The translations under genes and the position numbers were made by a program. From an uncultured Prevotellaceae bacterium (GTDB lineage: Bacteria > Bacteroidota > Bacteroidia > Bacteroidales > Bacteroidaceae), in the NCBI GenBank assembly GCA_900314755.1, contig OMWH01000008.1, positions 35,292-99,291 on the forward strand: 64,000 bases of DNA, written 5' to 3'. The first letter of the stretch is position 1. Each line of letters begins with the position of its first letter. The notes beneath the pieces were generated by a model. It had not been told where the DNA came from. It was given only the letters and a program-made list of their open reading frames with translations, and made no database searches. Below, one piece after another: positions 8,751-17,036 of the stretch.

Positions 8751-9788
8751 ATGAGTCAGAAGAAACACATAACATTCATCATTAACCCCATTTCTGGTGG
8801 TCATGAGAAGGAAGACATCGTCGAATTGATCAAGAGTGACCTTGACACCACCCTCTTCGATGCCGACATCCGCATGACAGAATATGCAGGACATGCCATG
8901 GAGATTGCCCGTGAGTGTGTCAAGAAGGGCGTGGACATCGTAGCTGCCGTCGGTGGCGACGGGACGATCAATGAGGTGGCACGCACTTTGACACATACCC
9001 AGACGGCACTGGCGATTATCCCATGCGGCTCTGGCAACGGACTTGCCCGTCATCTGTGCATCCCGATGAATCCCAGAAAGGCAATACAGATTATCAACCA
9101 GTGCCAGATAGAGACTTTTGACTATGGTGTCATCAACGGCATTCCCTTTTTCTGCACCTGCGGCATGGGCTTCGACGCGTTCATCTCGCTGAAATTCGCT
9201 GAGTCAGGCAAACGGGGTCCTATCACCTATGTGGAGAACGTACTCAAAGAGGGACTCAACTACAAGCCGGAGACCTACGAGGTGGAGGACGAAACGGGGG
9301 CTCGCCGCTATAAGGCGTTCCTCATCGCATGCGCCAATGCGTCACAATATGGTAATAATGCGTATATTGCCCCACAGGCATCCATGCGTGACGGAGTGAT
9401 GGACGTGATCATCATGGAACCGTTTGATGCCCTGGAAGCACCACAGATCAGTATCGACCTCTTCAATAAGACCCTGACGAACAATTCAAAGATCAAGACC
9501 TTCCAGGCACGCAGCATACATATCCACCGCAAGGAGGATGGTGCCATCCATTACGATGGCGACCCTATCGTTACAGACAAGGACGTGGATGTGCATATCG
9601 AGCCGCTGGGCATCCGTATTGTATATAATCCCGAGGACATAGAGGACACCAGTGAACCGAATCCCCTGCTGAACGTGTTCAGCGAACTCTTTAATAATAT
9701 TAATAATGTTCGCGAGGACATCGAGAAGGGCGGACGCAAGATACAGGCTATTAACAAACTAATGCTCCGCAAGCTGTCTAAGTTATAA
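8751..9788 (+). CDS. Diacylglycerol/sphingoid lipid kinase family protein (YegS/BmrU type)
   Basis: 345 residues from the ATG at 8751; an upstream TTG at 8691 is rejected because the promoter -7 box lies after it. DAGK catalytic-domain motifs are clear: INPISGG, AAVGGDGTINEVARTL, and IPCGSGNGLARHL. Such kinases phosphorylate a lipid hydroxyl using ATP at the inner membrane face. Which lipid cannot be told from sequence. The divergent neighbour is a serine palmitoyltransferase, so sphinganine or ceramide is a reasonable hypothesis alongside diacylglycerol. Confidence 0.88.
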   Translation: MSQKKHITFIINPISGGHEKEDIVELIKSDLDTTLFDADIRMTEYAGHAMEIARECVKKGVDIVAAVGGDGTINEVARTLTHTQTALAIIPCGSGNGLARHLCIPMNPRKAIQIINQCQIETFDYGVINGIPFFCTCGMGFDAFISLKFAESGKRGPITYVENVLKEGLNYKPETYEVEDETGARRYKAFLIACANASQYGNNAYIAPQASMRDGVMDVIIMEPFDALEAPQISIDLFNKTLTNNSKIKTFQARSIHIHRKEDGAIHYDGDPIVTDKDVDVHIEPLGIRIVYNPEDIEDTSEPNPLLNVFSELFNNINNVREDIEKGGRKIQAINKLMLRKLSKL

Positions 9789-9795
9789 ATCCGCG

Positions 9796-9960
9796 ATGCA
9801 GACAGTCCTCGTCATCATCATCCTGGCAGTTGCCGCCGGCTATGCGGCACTGCGTGTTTACAGGGCATTTTCCGCCCCACCCGACCCCTGTGCCGGTTGT
9901 CCAGGATGTGAGTTAAAGAAAAAAAGTGATGGAAAATTTTGTCAATCCAAAGAAAAGTAG
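9796..9960 (+). CDS. FeoB-associated Cys-rich membrane protein
   Basis: A 54-residue protein starting 7 nt after the lipid kinase stop. One N-terminal transmembrane segment (VLVIIILAVAAGYAALRVY) is followed by CAGCPGC and a final Cys near the end (KFC), the layout of the small FeoB-associated Cys-rich family found beside ferrous iron transporters. No feoA or feoB is in the window, so it is an orphan here or co-transcribed with the lipid kinase. Its TAG stop at 9958-9960 immediately precedes the -7 box of tRNA-Cys. Confidence 0.8.
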   Translation: MQTVLVIIILAVAAGYAALRVYRAFSAPPDPCAGCPGCELKKKSDGKFCQSKEK

Positions 9961-9968
9961 TAACTTTG
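9938..9968 (+). promoter_or_regulatory. Promoter of tRNA-Cys
   Basis: TTTG (9938-9941), 19 nt, then TAACTTTG (9961-9968): a complete Bacteroidetes promoter whose -33 lies inside the 3' end of the upstream small gene. The tRNA begins 18 nt after the -7 box. Confidence 0.8.
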
Positions 9969-9986
9969 CATCCGCTAAGACAAAAT

Positions 9987-10058
9987 GGTGCCTTGGATGA
10001 GTGGCTTAGTCAACGGTCTGCAAAACCGTCTACGGCGGTTCGAATCCGCCAGGCACCT
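9987..10058 (+). tRNA. tRNA-Cys (GCA)
   Basis: 72 nt with acceptor GGTGCCT/AGGCACC, anticodon loop CTGCAAA (anticodon GCA), T loop GTTCGAATC and discriminator T, the tRNA-Cys identity base. CCA is not encoded. Confidence 0.96.
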
Positions 10059-10061
10059 CTG

Positions 10062-10096
10062 AAAAAGGAAGACTCCCTCGGGAATCTTCCTTTTTT
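10062..10096. terminator. Bidirectional terminator
   Basis: A-run, GGAAGA, a CTCGG-type loop, TCTTCC, then six T residues. It can stop both the tRNA-Cys transcript and the convergent DUF4251 gene, whose stop codon starts at its right edge. Confidence 0.85.
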
Positions 10097-10584
10097 CATT
10101 GTTCTATTTGCATCTCTCCGCTGTACGATATCGGTTGACGCTGTTTGGAGCGCACGTCAATCGTCGCACTGCCGTTATCGAAGATGCTCAGCTGGTAGAG
10201 GTAGGCATCCTCCTCGTTCGTCAGCTCTATCGCTATCTCTGTCAGTCCCTTCGGCTTCTTGGTGACCTCGTAGTTGCTGATCAGCTCCGAGAAGTTCAGT
10301 CCTTTGCCACCACCGTATGGCACCAGATATGCTCTGCCGAAATAAGGAAGAGACGATATCAGCGTATCACCCCTCACCTCCAGCGAATAATCACCAGAGA
10401 CATTCCTCGCAGGTCCCTGTTGTGGGTACATCATCTGCACATCAATGGTATAATGCCTGTCGGCAAGTGCTTTCTCCACCAAAGCCGCCTTTCTTGCTGC
10501 CCTCTCAGCTCTCTCCGCCGGTGTCAGCGTACTGCATGCCACACCTGTAAATACCATCAGTACCAATAAACATTTCTTCATCAT
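10096..10584 (-). CDS. DUF4251 family lipoprotein
   Basis: 162 residues. A lipoprotein signal (LLVLMVFTGVAC) ends at a lipobox Cys near residue 17. It is followed by a basic helix rich in AERAARKA and a beta-rich domain with DYSLEVRGDTLISSLPYFGRAY, characteristic of the Bacteroidetes DUF4251 family. The function of this family is unknown. It is a single-gene unit with its own -7 box at 10614-10621 and a terminator shared with tRNA-Cys. Confidence 0.85.
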   Translation of the reverse strand: MMKKCLLVLMVFTGVACSTLTPAERAERAARKAALVEKALADRHYTIDVQMMYPQQGPARNVSGDYSLEVRGDTLISSLPYFGRAYLVPYGGGKGLNFSELISNYEVTKKPKGLTEIAIELTNEEDAYLYQLSIFDNGSATIDVRSKQRQPISYSGEMQIEQ

Positions 10585-10613
10585 ACACCTTTTGTCTACA
10601 TAATCCTAATATG

Positions 10614-10621
10614 CAAAAGTA
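10614..10621 (-). promoter_or_regulatory. -7 box for DUF4251 gene
   Basis: TACTTTTG on minus, 29 nt upstream of the start codon. Confidence 0.7.
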
Positions 10622-10660
10622 ACGATTTTCCATGTATCCTGCAAATGTTTCATGAAATAA

Positions 10661-10793
10661 ATTGAAAATACGAGTATCTTATTTGAAAATACGAGTATCT
10701 TATTTGAAAAAACGAGTATCTTATTAAAAAATACGACTGGCGGATTTTTTATTCCGCCAGTCGTAATGCTAAATAGTATAGTCGTATTTGACA
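10661..10793. repeat. Tandem-repeat plus hairpin element, copy 1
   Basis: Three 20-21-bp units with core AAAATACGAGTATCTT run head to tail (10661-10722). A fourth partial unit leads into a 13-bp perfect hairpin (stem CGACTGGCGGA, loop TTTTTTAT), then a conserved tail TAAATAGT...TCGTATTTGAC. The same architecture recurs at 52406-52519 with a different stem sequence. It lies between the DUF4251 promoter and the CbiJ-CbiD promoter. Confidence 0.85.
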
Positions 10794-10883
10794 ATAACAT
10801 GCCCCTATGGCAGTACGTCATCATCATCCAGACCATCACCGTCCAGCGTAAAGTCTGAACTGTCTACACTTCGAAATTTTACA

Positions 10884-10975
10884 TTACCTTTGAGACTTTG
10901 TCTCGAAAGTAAGTTGCATCTCAGAAATATCCAAATAAATTTGGTATTTCATTCGATTTACACTACTTTTGCACC
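10884..10975 (+). promoter_or_regulatory. Dispersed promoter-bearing repeat, copy 2
   Basis: TTTG-N20-TACTTTTG (-7 at 10964-10971) ends 7 nt before the CbiJ-CbiD start codon. The -33 is the right half of CCAAATAAATTTGG (10931-10944). The left half gives TTTG-N20-TACTTTCG on minus. A further TACCTTTG at 10885-10892 precedes a GAGAC-TTT-GTCTC hairpin. It is the opposite-orientation copy of 6339-6430. Confidence 0.8.
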
Positions 10976-10978
10976 AAG

Positions 10979-12748
10979 ATGATACTGGTATTTGGAGGAA
11001 CGACGGAAGGACGCAAGGCGGTGGAGGTGCTGGAGGAAGCCGGCACTCCTTATTACTACTCTACCAAGACGGAGGAGCAGGATGTGGCTTTGCACCATGG
11101 CATACGACTGCATGGAGCGTTAGACCATCAGGCGATGGTTGCCTTTTGCAGGGAGCATGACATCCGACTCCTCGTTGATGCCGCCCATCCTTTTGCCCAA
11201 CAGCTGCACGGCACTGTCGCAGATGTGGCAGAGGAGTTGCGACTGCCTGCCATCCGCTATGAGCGTATCTTCCCGGAAAGGGACAGCAGTCTGACGTGGA
11301 TTGACGACTATTCACAGGTTCCTACAGATATTCATTCCTTACTTGCCACTACAGGGGTACAGTCGATTGCGAAACTGAAACCTTTGGAGGAAAAAGGCAT
11401 CCAAGTGTATTATCGCATTCTGCCCCGTGAGTCATCCATCGCATTGGCAAAGGCTCAAGGGGCTTCCGACCAGCAACTGCTCTACTATGAGGACAGCAAG
11501 ACAATAGACGTGAATGCTGATGCTATCTTATTGAAAGAGAGCGGACTATCCGGTGGCTTTCAAGAGAAAGTGGAAGCTGCAAAGGCGAAGGGGATGCAGG
11601 TCATCATACTCAAACGCCCTGCCACGCCAGCTATCTTCCATACCGTCAACGGTCCCCACGGACTGCGCAGGATGGTGGAGAAACTGTTGCCCGATTTCTA
11701 TCCACTGCATAGTGGACTGACGACGGGGACGTGTGCCACAGCAGCGGCTGTCGCTGCCGTCCTGCAACGATACAAAGGGGAGACTCCCACGGAGGTTTCT
11801 GTCATCCTGCCCAACGGGGAGACCATCCATGTTGCGGTGGGCTATGGTGATGGCGACGCATACTGCATCAAAGAAGCGGGTGACGACCCAGACGTGACGG
11901 ATGGTGTGGAGATCAGGGCTGAGGTAAGAAGTGAGAGGTCAGCGGTGAGCGGTGAGCAAATAGTGATAGAAGGTGGCAAGGGTGTAGGAAGATTCACCCT
12001 CCCCGGCTTCGACTATCCTCCCGGTGAGGCTGCCATCAACAAGGGTCCCCGTCAGATGATCCGTCAGAATCTCTCACCTCTTACCTCTCACCTCTCACCT
12101 CTCCGTGTCACCATCAGCGTACCCGGCGGTGAGGAGATAGCGCGACGCACCTTCAACCCCCGTTTAGGCATTGAAGGGGGTATCTCGATTATCGGGGTCA
12201 GCGGTATCGTCAAGCCCTTCTCTGAGGATGCCTTCATACAAAGTATCCGGAAATGTATGGAGGTGGCAAAGGCGAGTGGCACGGAACGGGTGGTCATCAA
12301 CAGCGGAGCGAAGAGCGAGCGATTTGTCAAGGCATACTATCCCACCCTGCCCATGCAGGCTTTCGTGGAATATGGCAACTATATCGGTGAGACCCTCAAG
12401 ATAGCCAATGAACTGGGTTTCAGGAAAATCACCTTAGGAGTGATGCTGGGAAAGGCTGTCAAACTTGCCGCCGGCAACCTCGACACGCACAGCAAGAGGA
12501 CGGTGATGGACAAAGCGTTTATCGCCACCATGCTCCAGGAGGCAGGCTGTCCCATCGACCTGACGACCCTTACCCTTGCCAGAGAGCTGTGGGAAAGGAT
12601 TCCCAGCACCTGTCTGCAGGCTTTCGCGAACACTGTTATCGACCATTGCGATAGGCATTGCAGCCGATTAGTGCCTGCCGCACAACTGACAATCCTATTG
12701 ATTGATGATGAAGGGAATATATTCCATCACTCCCCTACTTCACCTTGA
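10979..12748 (+). CDS. Fused precorrin-6A reductase / cobalt-precorrin-5B C1-methyltransferase (CbiJ-CbiD)
   Basis: A 589-residue bifunctional enzyme. Residues 1-240 are CbiJ/CobK-like (MILVFGGTTEGRKAVEVLEE). Residues 243-589 are CbiD, opening with SGLTTGTCATAAAVAAVLQ. Both act in the anaerobic corrin pathway of cobalamin synthesis. Two short segments of the CbiD half (around residues 315-327 and 365-375) are encoded by simple, mutually inverted tracts (11921-11957 and 12071-12102) and read like inserted sequence. It starts 7 nt after its -7 box. Its end overlaps the convergent permease gene by 22 nt. No other cbi gene is in the window. Confidence 0.9.
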   Translation: MILVFGGTTEGRKAVEVLEEAGTPYYYSTKTEEQDVALHHGIRLHGALDHQAMVAFCREHDIRLLVDAAHPFAQQLHGTVADVAEELRLPAIRYERIFPERDSSLTWIDDYSQVPTDIHSLLATTGVQSIAKLKPLEEKGIQVYYRILPRESSIALAKAQGASDQQLLYYEDSKTIDVNADAILLKESGLSGGFQEKVEAAKAKGMQVIILKRPATPAIFHTVNGPHGLRRMVEKLLPDFYPLHSGLTTGTCATAAAVAAVLQRYKGETPTEVSVILPNGETIHVAVGYGDGDAYCIKEAGDDPDVTDGVEIRAEVRSERSAVSGEQIVIEGGKGVGRFTLPGFDYPPGEAAINKGPRQMIRQNLSPLTSHLSPLRVTISVPGGEEIARRTFNPRLGIEGGISIIGVSGIVKPFSEDAFIQSIRKCMEVAKASGTERVVINSGAKSERFVKAYYPTLPMQAFVEYGNYIGETLKIANELGFRKITLGVMLGKAVKLAAGNLDTHSKRTVMDKAFIATMLQEAGCPIDLTTLTLARELWERIPSTCLQAFANTVIDHCDRHCSRLVPAAQLTILLIDDEGNIFHHSPTSP

Positions 12749-13764
12749 TGGCGACGGAATAATACACTTGCAATAACGGGTGCGCCGACTAATGCCGTTA
12801 CGCTGTTGACGGGTAAAGCGCCCTCGAAACCAGGCATACGGGCGATGAGATTGCACAGGAGTGCCAAGGCGGCACCGGCAAGTAACGTACCGGGCATCAG
12901 CACACGATGGTCGCTGCTGCGGAAAAGGGCACGGCAGAGATGAGGGACGGCAAGTCCGATGAACATGATAGGTCCGCAATAGGCAGTGACAATGGCAACC
13001 AAGACACCCGAACACAGGATGACCAGCATGCGTGCCCTGCGGATGTTCAACCCTAAGTTGCGGGCATAGCCGTCACCCAACAGCAAGAGGTTCATCGTCT
13101 TCACCAACAGCATACTCAACGGCAGGAGGATCGTCATCAGGACAACGAAGAGAATCATCTGATTACCAGAGACACGGGCAAAAGAACCCAGTCCCCATAC
13201 CACATACGCCTTGATGTCCTCCTCAGCAGAGAAGAACTTCAGCACCCCGATGATGGCAGTGGCAAGATACCCGATCATCACACCGATGATTAATAAGGTG
13301 ACATTCCCCTTCACCTTCTGTGAGACATAAAGGATGAGTGCCATCACCGCTAATGAACCCACGATAGCTGCCACGGACATGGCGACATCGCCGATATACC
13401 CCAGACGACTCAAAGCGACTCCTCCCAATGAACCAGACATCAATACCACACAGGCAACTCCTAAGGAGGCACCATTGGAGATACCCAACACAGAGGGACC
13501 AGCCAAGGGATTGCGGAATACCGTCTGCATCTGAAGACCGCTTACCGCCAGTCCTGCCCCTGCCACCATCGCCGTCAAAGCCTGGGGTACCCGTGAGCTC
13601 CAGATGATGTTACGATGGATCTCCGATACCTCGTGACTCCCCATCAGGGTGGCAACGACCTCTGCGACAGGTATTCTGACAGTGCCAAGCAGCAGGTTAA
13701 GCACAAACAACAAGATGATGCTCAACAGCAAAAGGACGGTATTGGAGACAGTACGGTTTTTCAT
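12727..13764 (-). CDS. FecCD/BtuC-family ABC permease (second pair)
   Basis: 345 residues with about ten hydrophobic segments and the family signature FIGLAVPHLCRALF near the C terminus. By family it forms the membrane channel of a corrinoid or iron-chelate importer. It is the last gene of the btu-type operon, overlapping its binding-protein gene by 4 nt. No ATPase gene follows; the operon runs directly into the convergent CbiJ-CbiD gene. Substrate is inferred from neighbours to be a corrinoid. Confidence 0.85.
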   Translation of the reverse strand: MKNRTVSNTVLLLLSIILLFVLNLLLGTVRIPVAEVVATLMGSHEVSEIHRNIIWSSRVPQALTAMVAGAGLAVSGLQMQTVFRNPLAGPSVLGISNGASLGVACVVLMSGSLGGVALSRLGYIGDVAMSVAAIVGSLAVMALILYVSQKVKGNVTLLIIGVMIGYLATAIIGVLKFFSAEEDIKAYVVWGLGSFARVSGNQMILFVVLMTILLPLSMLLVKTMNLLLLGDGYARNLGLNIRRARMLVILCSGVLVAIVTAYCGPIMFIGLAVPHLCRALFRSSDHRVLMPGTLLAGAALALLCNLIARMPGFEGALPVNSVTALVGAPVIASVLFRRHQGEVGE

Positions 13765-14906
13765 TTCAGCAACTGATAGTATTTAGGTTTGTAATCCTTC
13801 TCCACCAGCTCCGGATGGAAGATGGCAAGCAGGTCTTTCAGCAACACGTCAGGCTCTACGGGAGTCGTCTCGTAATAAGCCGTCTGCTTCATATTACAAT
13901 AGATGACATGCTTCTCCCTGAACGCCTTGAAGAGGTCGTTACGGGGTTCCGAAGCCTTCAAGGCATCGTAGCTGAAAGTGTCGGGATAACTGTTGAGGAT
14001 GCGCCAGTAGTCTGCGTTCGCTGCCATGGCATACATCTGCTCAAACTCGATATTGGAGCCGCCAGTGTTCTCGTTCTTCACGACATAGTCGGCACCAGCG
14101 TCACGGAACAGTTGGGCAAGGAAGTTCTTACCACCCACGGCATACCAGTTGCCCCCATGCATCTCACCACTGAAAACGGTGGGGCGTGTCTTCGCATCAG
14201 CGGCAAGAGCCTTCGCCTCGTTATAGCGTTGCTCGATACCCTTGAAGAGGTCGTTCGCCTCTTTCTCCTTACCGATAAACAGTCCTACGAACTTCACCCA
14301 CTCTGCTTGTCCGAGGGGGTTGAGTTCCTTGTAACCCAGATGGGGAATGAGGGTGATACCTGTCTCTTTGATGGCATCATAACCGCCACGCTTAAAGGGA
14401 GATATAAAGATAACCTCAGGATTTGCTGCAAGGATCAATTCGGTATCGAAGTTACCCTCCATACCTATCTTCACGATGCTGCCATCCTTCACCCGTTTCC
14501 TGATATCCTTATTGAAAAGGTTCTTGGTGCCTGTGATACCCTTTACGATGTCATGGGCTTTCAGTGCCGTGAAGTTAGAGAGTTGCAGCATCGTCATCAC
14601 GATGGTACGCTGCACAGGAACCTCCACCTTGGTATATCCCTCAGGGACCTCTGCGTCACTGCCCTTCTCCACCAAGGCAAACTGATAACTCACCGGCATC
14701 TTGTCCTCGTCCTTCTGCGGGTCCTCCACGTCTACCAGACGGACACCATTCTCCAGGTATCTCACCGTGAAACCTTTGGCATACTGGGGCTTGACCAGTG
14801 CCGCTGAGTCATGGAGTGTTCCCTCACCGGACACCTTTGCGTTTTTCTTTCCACCACATGCCACTAACAAAAGGAGTGACAATAGCAACAATACCTGTTT
14901 TTTCAT
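13761..14906 (-). CDS. BtuF-like substrate-binding lipoprotein (second pair)
   Basis: 381 residues with lipobox LLLLLVACGG at the N terminus. A class III periplasmic binding fold is suggested by VPVQRTIVMTMLQLSNFTAL and NPEVIFISPFKRGG. It should deliver substrate to the FecCD permease encoded 3' of it with a 4-nt overlap. It clearly resembles the binding protein at 15912-17036 (shared ERAAVFTT/QRTIVMT, IIMLSPFE/VIFISPFK and LARAEWMKF/LGQAEWVKF segments), so the two permease-binding protein pairs look like a tandem duplication that has since diverged. Confidence 0.83.
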   Translation of the reverse strand: MKKQVLLLLSLLLLVACGGKKNAKVSGEGTLHDSAALVKPQYAKGFTVRYLENGVRLVDVEDPQKDEDKMPVSYQFALVEKGSDAEVPEGYTKVEVPVQRTIVMTMLQLSNFTALKAHDIVKGITGTKNLFNKDIRKRVKDGSIVKIGMEGNFDTELILAANPEVIFISPFKRGGYDAIKETGITLIPHLGYKELNPLGQAEWVKFVGLFIGKEKEANDLFKGIEQRYNEAKALAADAKTRPTVFSGEMHGGNWYAVGGKNFLAQLFRDAGADYVVKNENTGGSNIEFEQMYAMAANADYWRILNSYPDTFSYDALKASEPRNDLFKAFREKHVIYCNMKQTAYYETTPVEPDVLLKDLLAIFHPELVEKDYKPKYYQLLK

Positions 14907-14911
14907 TTCTT

Positions 14912-15919
14912 TCAGCGTTTAATGATTACATAGATGATGACGGGTGCACCTATCATCGGTGTCACCGCATTCAAAGGGATGACCCCGTCCTCACCGGGAA
15001 GGATGGTGATGAGATTACAGAACAAGGCTATCACACCACCCATCAGCATCGTCGCAGGCAACAGGGAACGGTGGTTGTCTGTCGTCAGCAACAGACGGGT
15101 GATATGCGGGACAGCAAGACCGATAAAAGCGATGGGACCGCAGAAAGCGGTGGTGATGGCGGTCAGGATGCCCGTCACTATCAACAGCCAGTTGCGTGTC
15201 CGGATGATGTTGACTCCTAAGTTCTCGGCATAACTGTCACCTAACATCAGGGCGTTCAGAGGCTTGATGAGCAACAGACTGCCCGTCAGTCCCAGTAGCG
15301 TGACACCAGCGAAGACTGGCATGATCTTCATCGACACCCCGCCAAAGGAACCTAATCCCCATACCATATAGGAACGGACACCCTCGTCTGTCGCAAAGAA
15401 GTTCAGCAGGGAGATGGCTGAGTTGGCGATATAGCCGACCATGATACCGATAATCAGCAGCATCACATGGTTGCGGACTATCGTAGAGAAGAAGAAGATA
15501 AGTGCCATCACTGCCATGGCACCGACAAATGCCGCTGTCAGGACAGCGACGAAACCGGTGAGGCTGACAGACCCTGCGGAGATGATGCCGCCAAGGAACA
15601 GCATCACCAAGGCGACACCCAACCCCGCACCACTGTTGATACCGAAGATGCTGGGACCTGCCAAGGGATTGCGGAAGGCGGTCTGCAGCATCAGTCCACT
15701 GGCTGCCAGGGAGGCACCGCAGAGGATTGCCGTCAATGCCTGGGGCAGACGTGACTGCAGGATGATATACTGCCATGAGGGTCTCTGACTTTCCTCCCCC
15801 AACAGGATGCGGAGCGTGTCACCAACGGGAATGTCGACAGACCCCATCACCAGATTAAGGATGAAGAGGAGTGCGATGACCATTGTCAGCAAGAGGCAGT
15901 ATAACGTTCCTTTATTCAT
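14912..15919 (-). CDS. FecCD/BtuC-family ABC permease (first pair)
   Basis: 335 residues, polytopic, with FIGLAVPHITRLLLTTD and NPLAGPSIFGINSGAGLGVA, both typical of the BtuC/FecCD family. Paired with the binding protein upstream, with an 8-nt overlap. It shares the family architecture of the 12727-13764 permease but is well diverged, consistent with two transporters of different specificity, or one old duplication. Confidence 0.85.
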   Translation of the reverse strand: MNKGTLYCLLLTMVIALLFILNLVMGSVDIPVGDTLRILLGEESQRPSWQYIILQSRLPQALTAILCGASLAASGLMLQTAFRNPLAGPSIFGINSGAGLGVALVMLFLGGIISAGSVSLTGFVAVLTAAFVGAMAVMALIFFFSTIVRNHVMLLIIGIMVGYIANSAISLLNFFATDEGVRSYMVWGLGSFGGVSMKIMPVFAGVTLLGLTGSLLLIKPLNALMLGDSYAENLGVNIIRTRNWLLIVTGILTAITTAFCGPIAFIGLAVPHITRLLLTTDNHRSLLPATMLMGGVIALFCNLITILPGEDGVIPLNAVTPMIGAPVIIYVIIKR

Positions 15920-17036
15920 TCAGCTTCTGATAATAGCGTAAGGGGGACTGGGGTTTCTTGTCCGGATGGAGTATCTGGATGAAATCACTCAACAACCAGT
16001 CAGGACGGAATGGCGACTCCTCATAGAAGAGGGTCTTCTCGACATTACAGCCATAGACGGTCCTGTCGGCGAAAGGCTGCAACTGCCGGTAGCCGCGATA
16101 CTCACTTAACAATTCCTGATAGGTCTGCAGATGGTCACTGCTGTAACGATACAGCCACACCTCCGCACTACCTCCCTTCTCCAGGACGGTCTCGAAAGGC
16201 AGGGAAAGGCTGCCGCTATGCTCGTCGTCAGCCCAAGGATAAAGACCTCCGGCATCCTGCACCATCTGTCCGATGGTACTCTTGCCACCTGGCACATACC
16301 AGACGGAGCCCACCATCTTGTCGATGAGGACAGAACGTCCCTCACCCGCATCTCTTGCCAGCGATTTCAGTTGCTGGTAGTTGTCGTCGACGACCGCAAA
16401 CAGACTGTCTGCCCGTGCCTCCTCACCGAACAGCATCCCATAGAACTTCATCCATTCGGCACGTGCCAGCGGGGAACTCTCCATATATTCCGCACACTCC
16501 ACCAAAGGAATGTCAATGTCCTCCAGTTTACCATATCCGCCACTGTTCTCAAAGGGAGACAGCATGATGATGTCTGGCTTGACATCCATAATCTTCTCGA
16601 CCACAGGACTCATCCCATTGCCACAGTCGGCTATCTTGCCCTTCCTCACCTGCTCTTGGACAAAAGGAATCTTGATATATTCCAGGTCGGCGACAGCTAC
16701 GATGTTTCCACCATGACCCAGTGTGTTTAACAAAGAGCAATGGACGGTGGTAAACACGGCAGCACGCTCAACGGGTGTGCGGATAATAGAACCGTGTGGC
16801 AGCTGTTCCGGAATCTCTCCGTCTTTGGGTACGAGGATATAGGAATGTAACAGCATACCCTCTTTCCAGGGGTTGCGGATGTCTACCTCCGTATAGCCGT
16901 CATGACGGACAATAGATAATAAGGTGGAGTATTTCAGATGCAACGTGTCACCGTCTTCCTGTGAGAAACCAGTACGGTTCCCACAAGAAGACAGCCACAC
17001 GACCATTAATCCTAACAGGATGAGTTGACGCATCAA
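15912..17036 (-). CDS. BtuF-like substrate-binding lipoprotein (first pair)
   Basis: 374 residues with signal LILLGLMVVWLSSCGN (lipobox Cys about residue 18). Binding-protein features include PVERAAVFTTVHCSLLNTLG and KPDIIMLSPFENSGGYG. It lies between the BtuG-like gene (4-nt overlap) and the first permease (8-nt overlap), so it belongs to the same operon. Corrinoid binding is inferred from the BtuB/BtuG-like neighbours; an iron-chelate role is the alternative. Confidence 0.83.
   Translation of the reverse strand: MMRQLILLGLMVVWLSSCGNRTGFSQEDGDTLHLKYSTLLSIVRHDGYTEVDIRNPWKEGMLLHSYILVPKDGEIPEQLPHGSIIRTPVERAAVFTTVHCSLLNTLGHGGNIVAVADLEYIKIPFVQEQVRKGKIADCGNGMSPVVEKIMDVKPDIIMLSPFENSGGYGKLEDIDIPLVECAEYMESSPLARAEWMKFYGMLFGEEARADSLFAVVDDNYQQLKSLARDAGEGRSVLIDKMVGSVWYVPGGKSTIGQMVQDAGGLYPWADDEHSGSLSLPFETVLEKGGSAEVWLYRYSSDHLQTYQELLSEYRGYRQLQPFADRTVYGCNVEKTLFYEESPFRPDWLLSDFIQILHPDKKPQSPLRYYQKLNE

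Noticed and set aside
10661-10722. Possible short CRISPR array
   Set aside because: The units are head to tail without spacers and no cas gene is present; it is a tandem repeat leading to a hairpin.
10794-10978. Cobalamin riboswitch before the CbiJ-CbiD gene
   Set aside because: The transcript predicted from the -7 box at 10964 has almost no leader, and no B12-box-like sequence was seen.
13815-14807. Long plus-strand open frame of 330 codons
   Set aside because: Antisense to a well-supported binding-protein gene; no signal, domain or promoter of its own.
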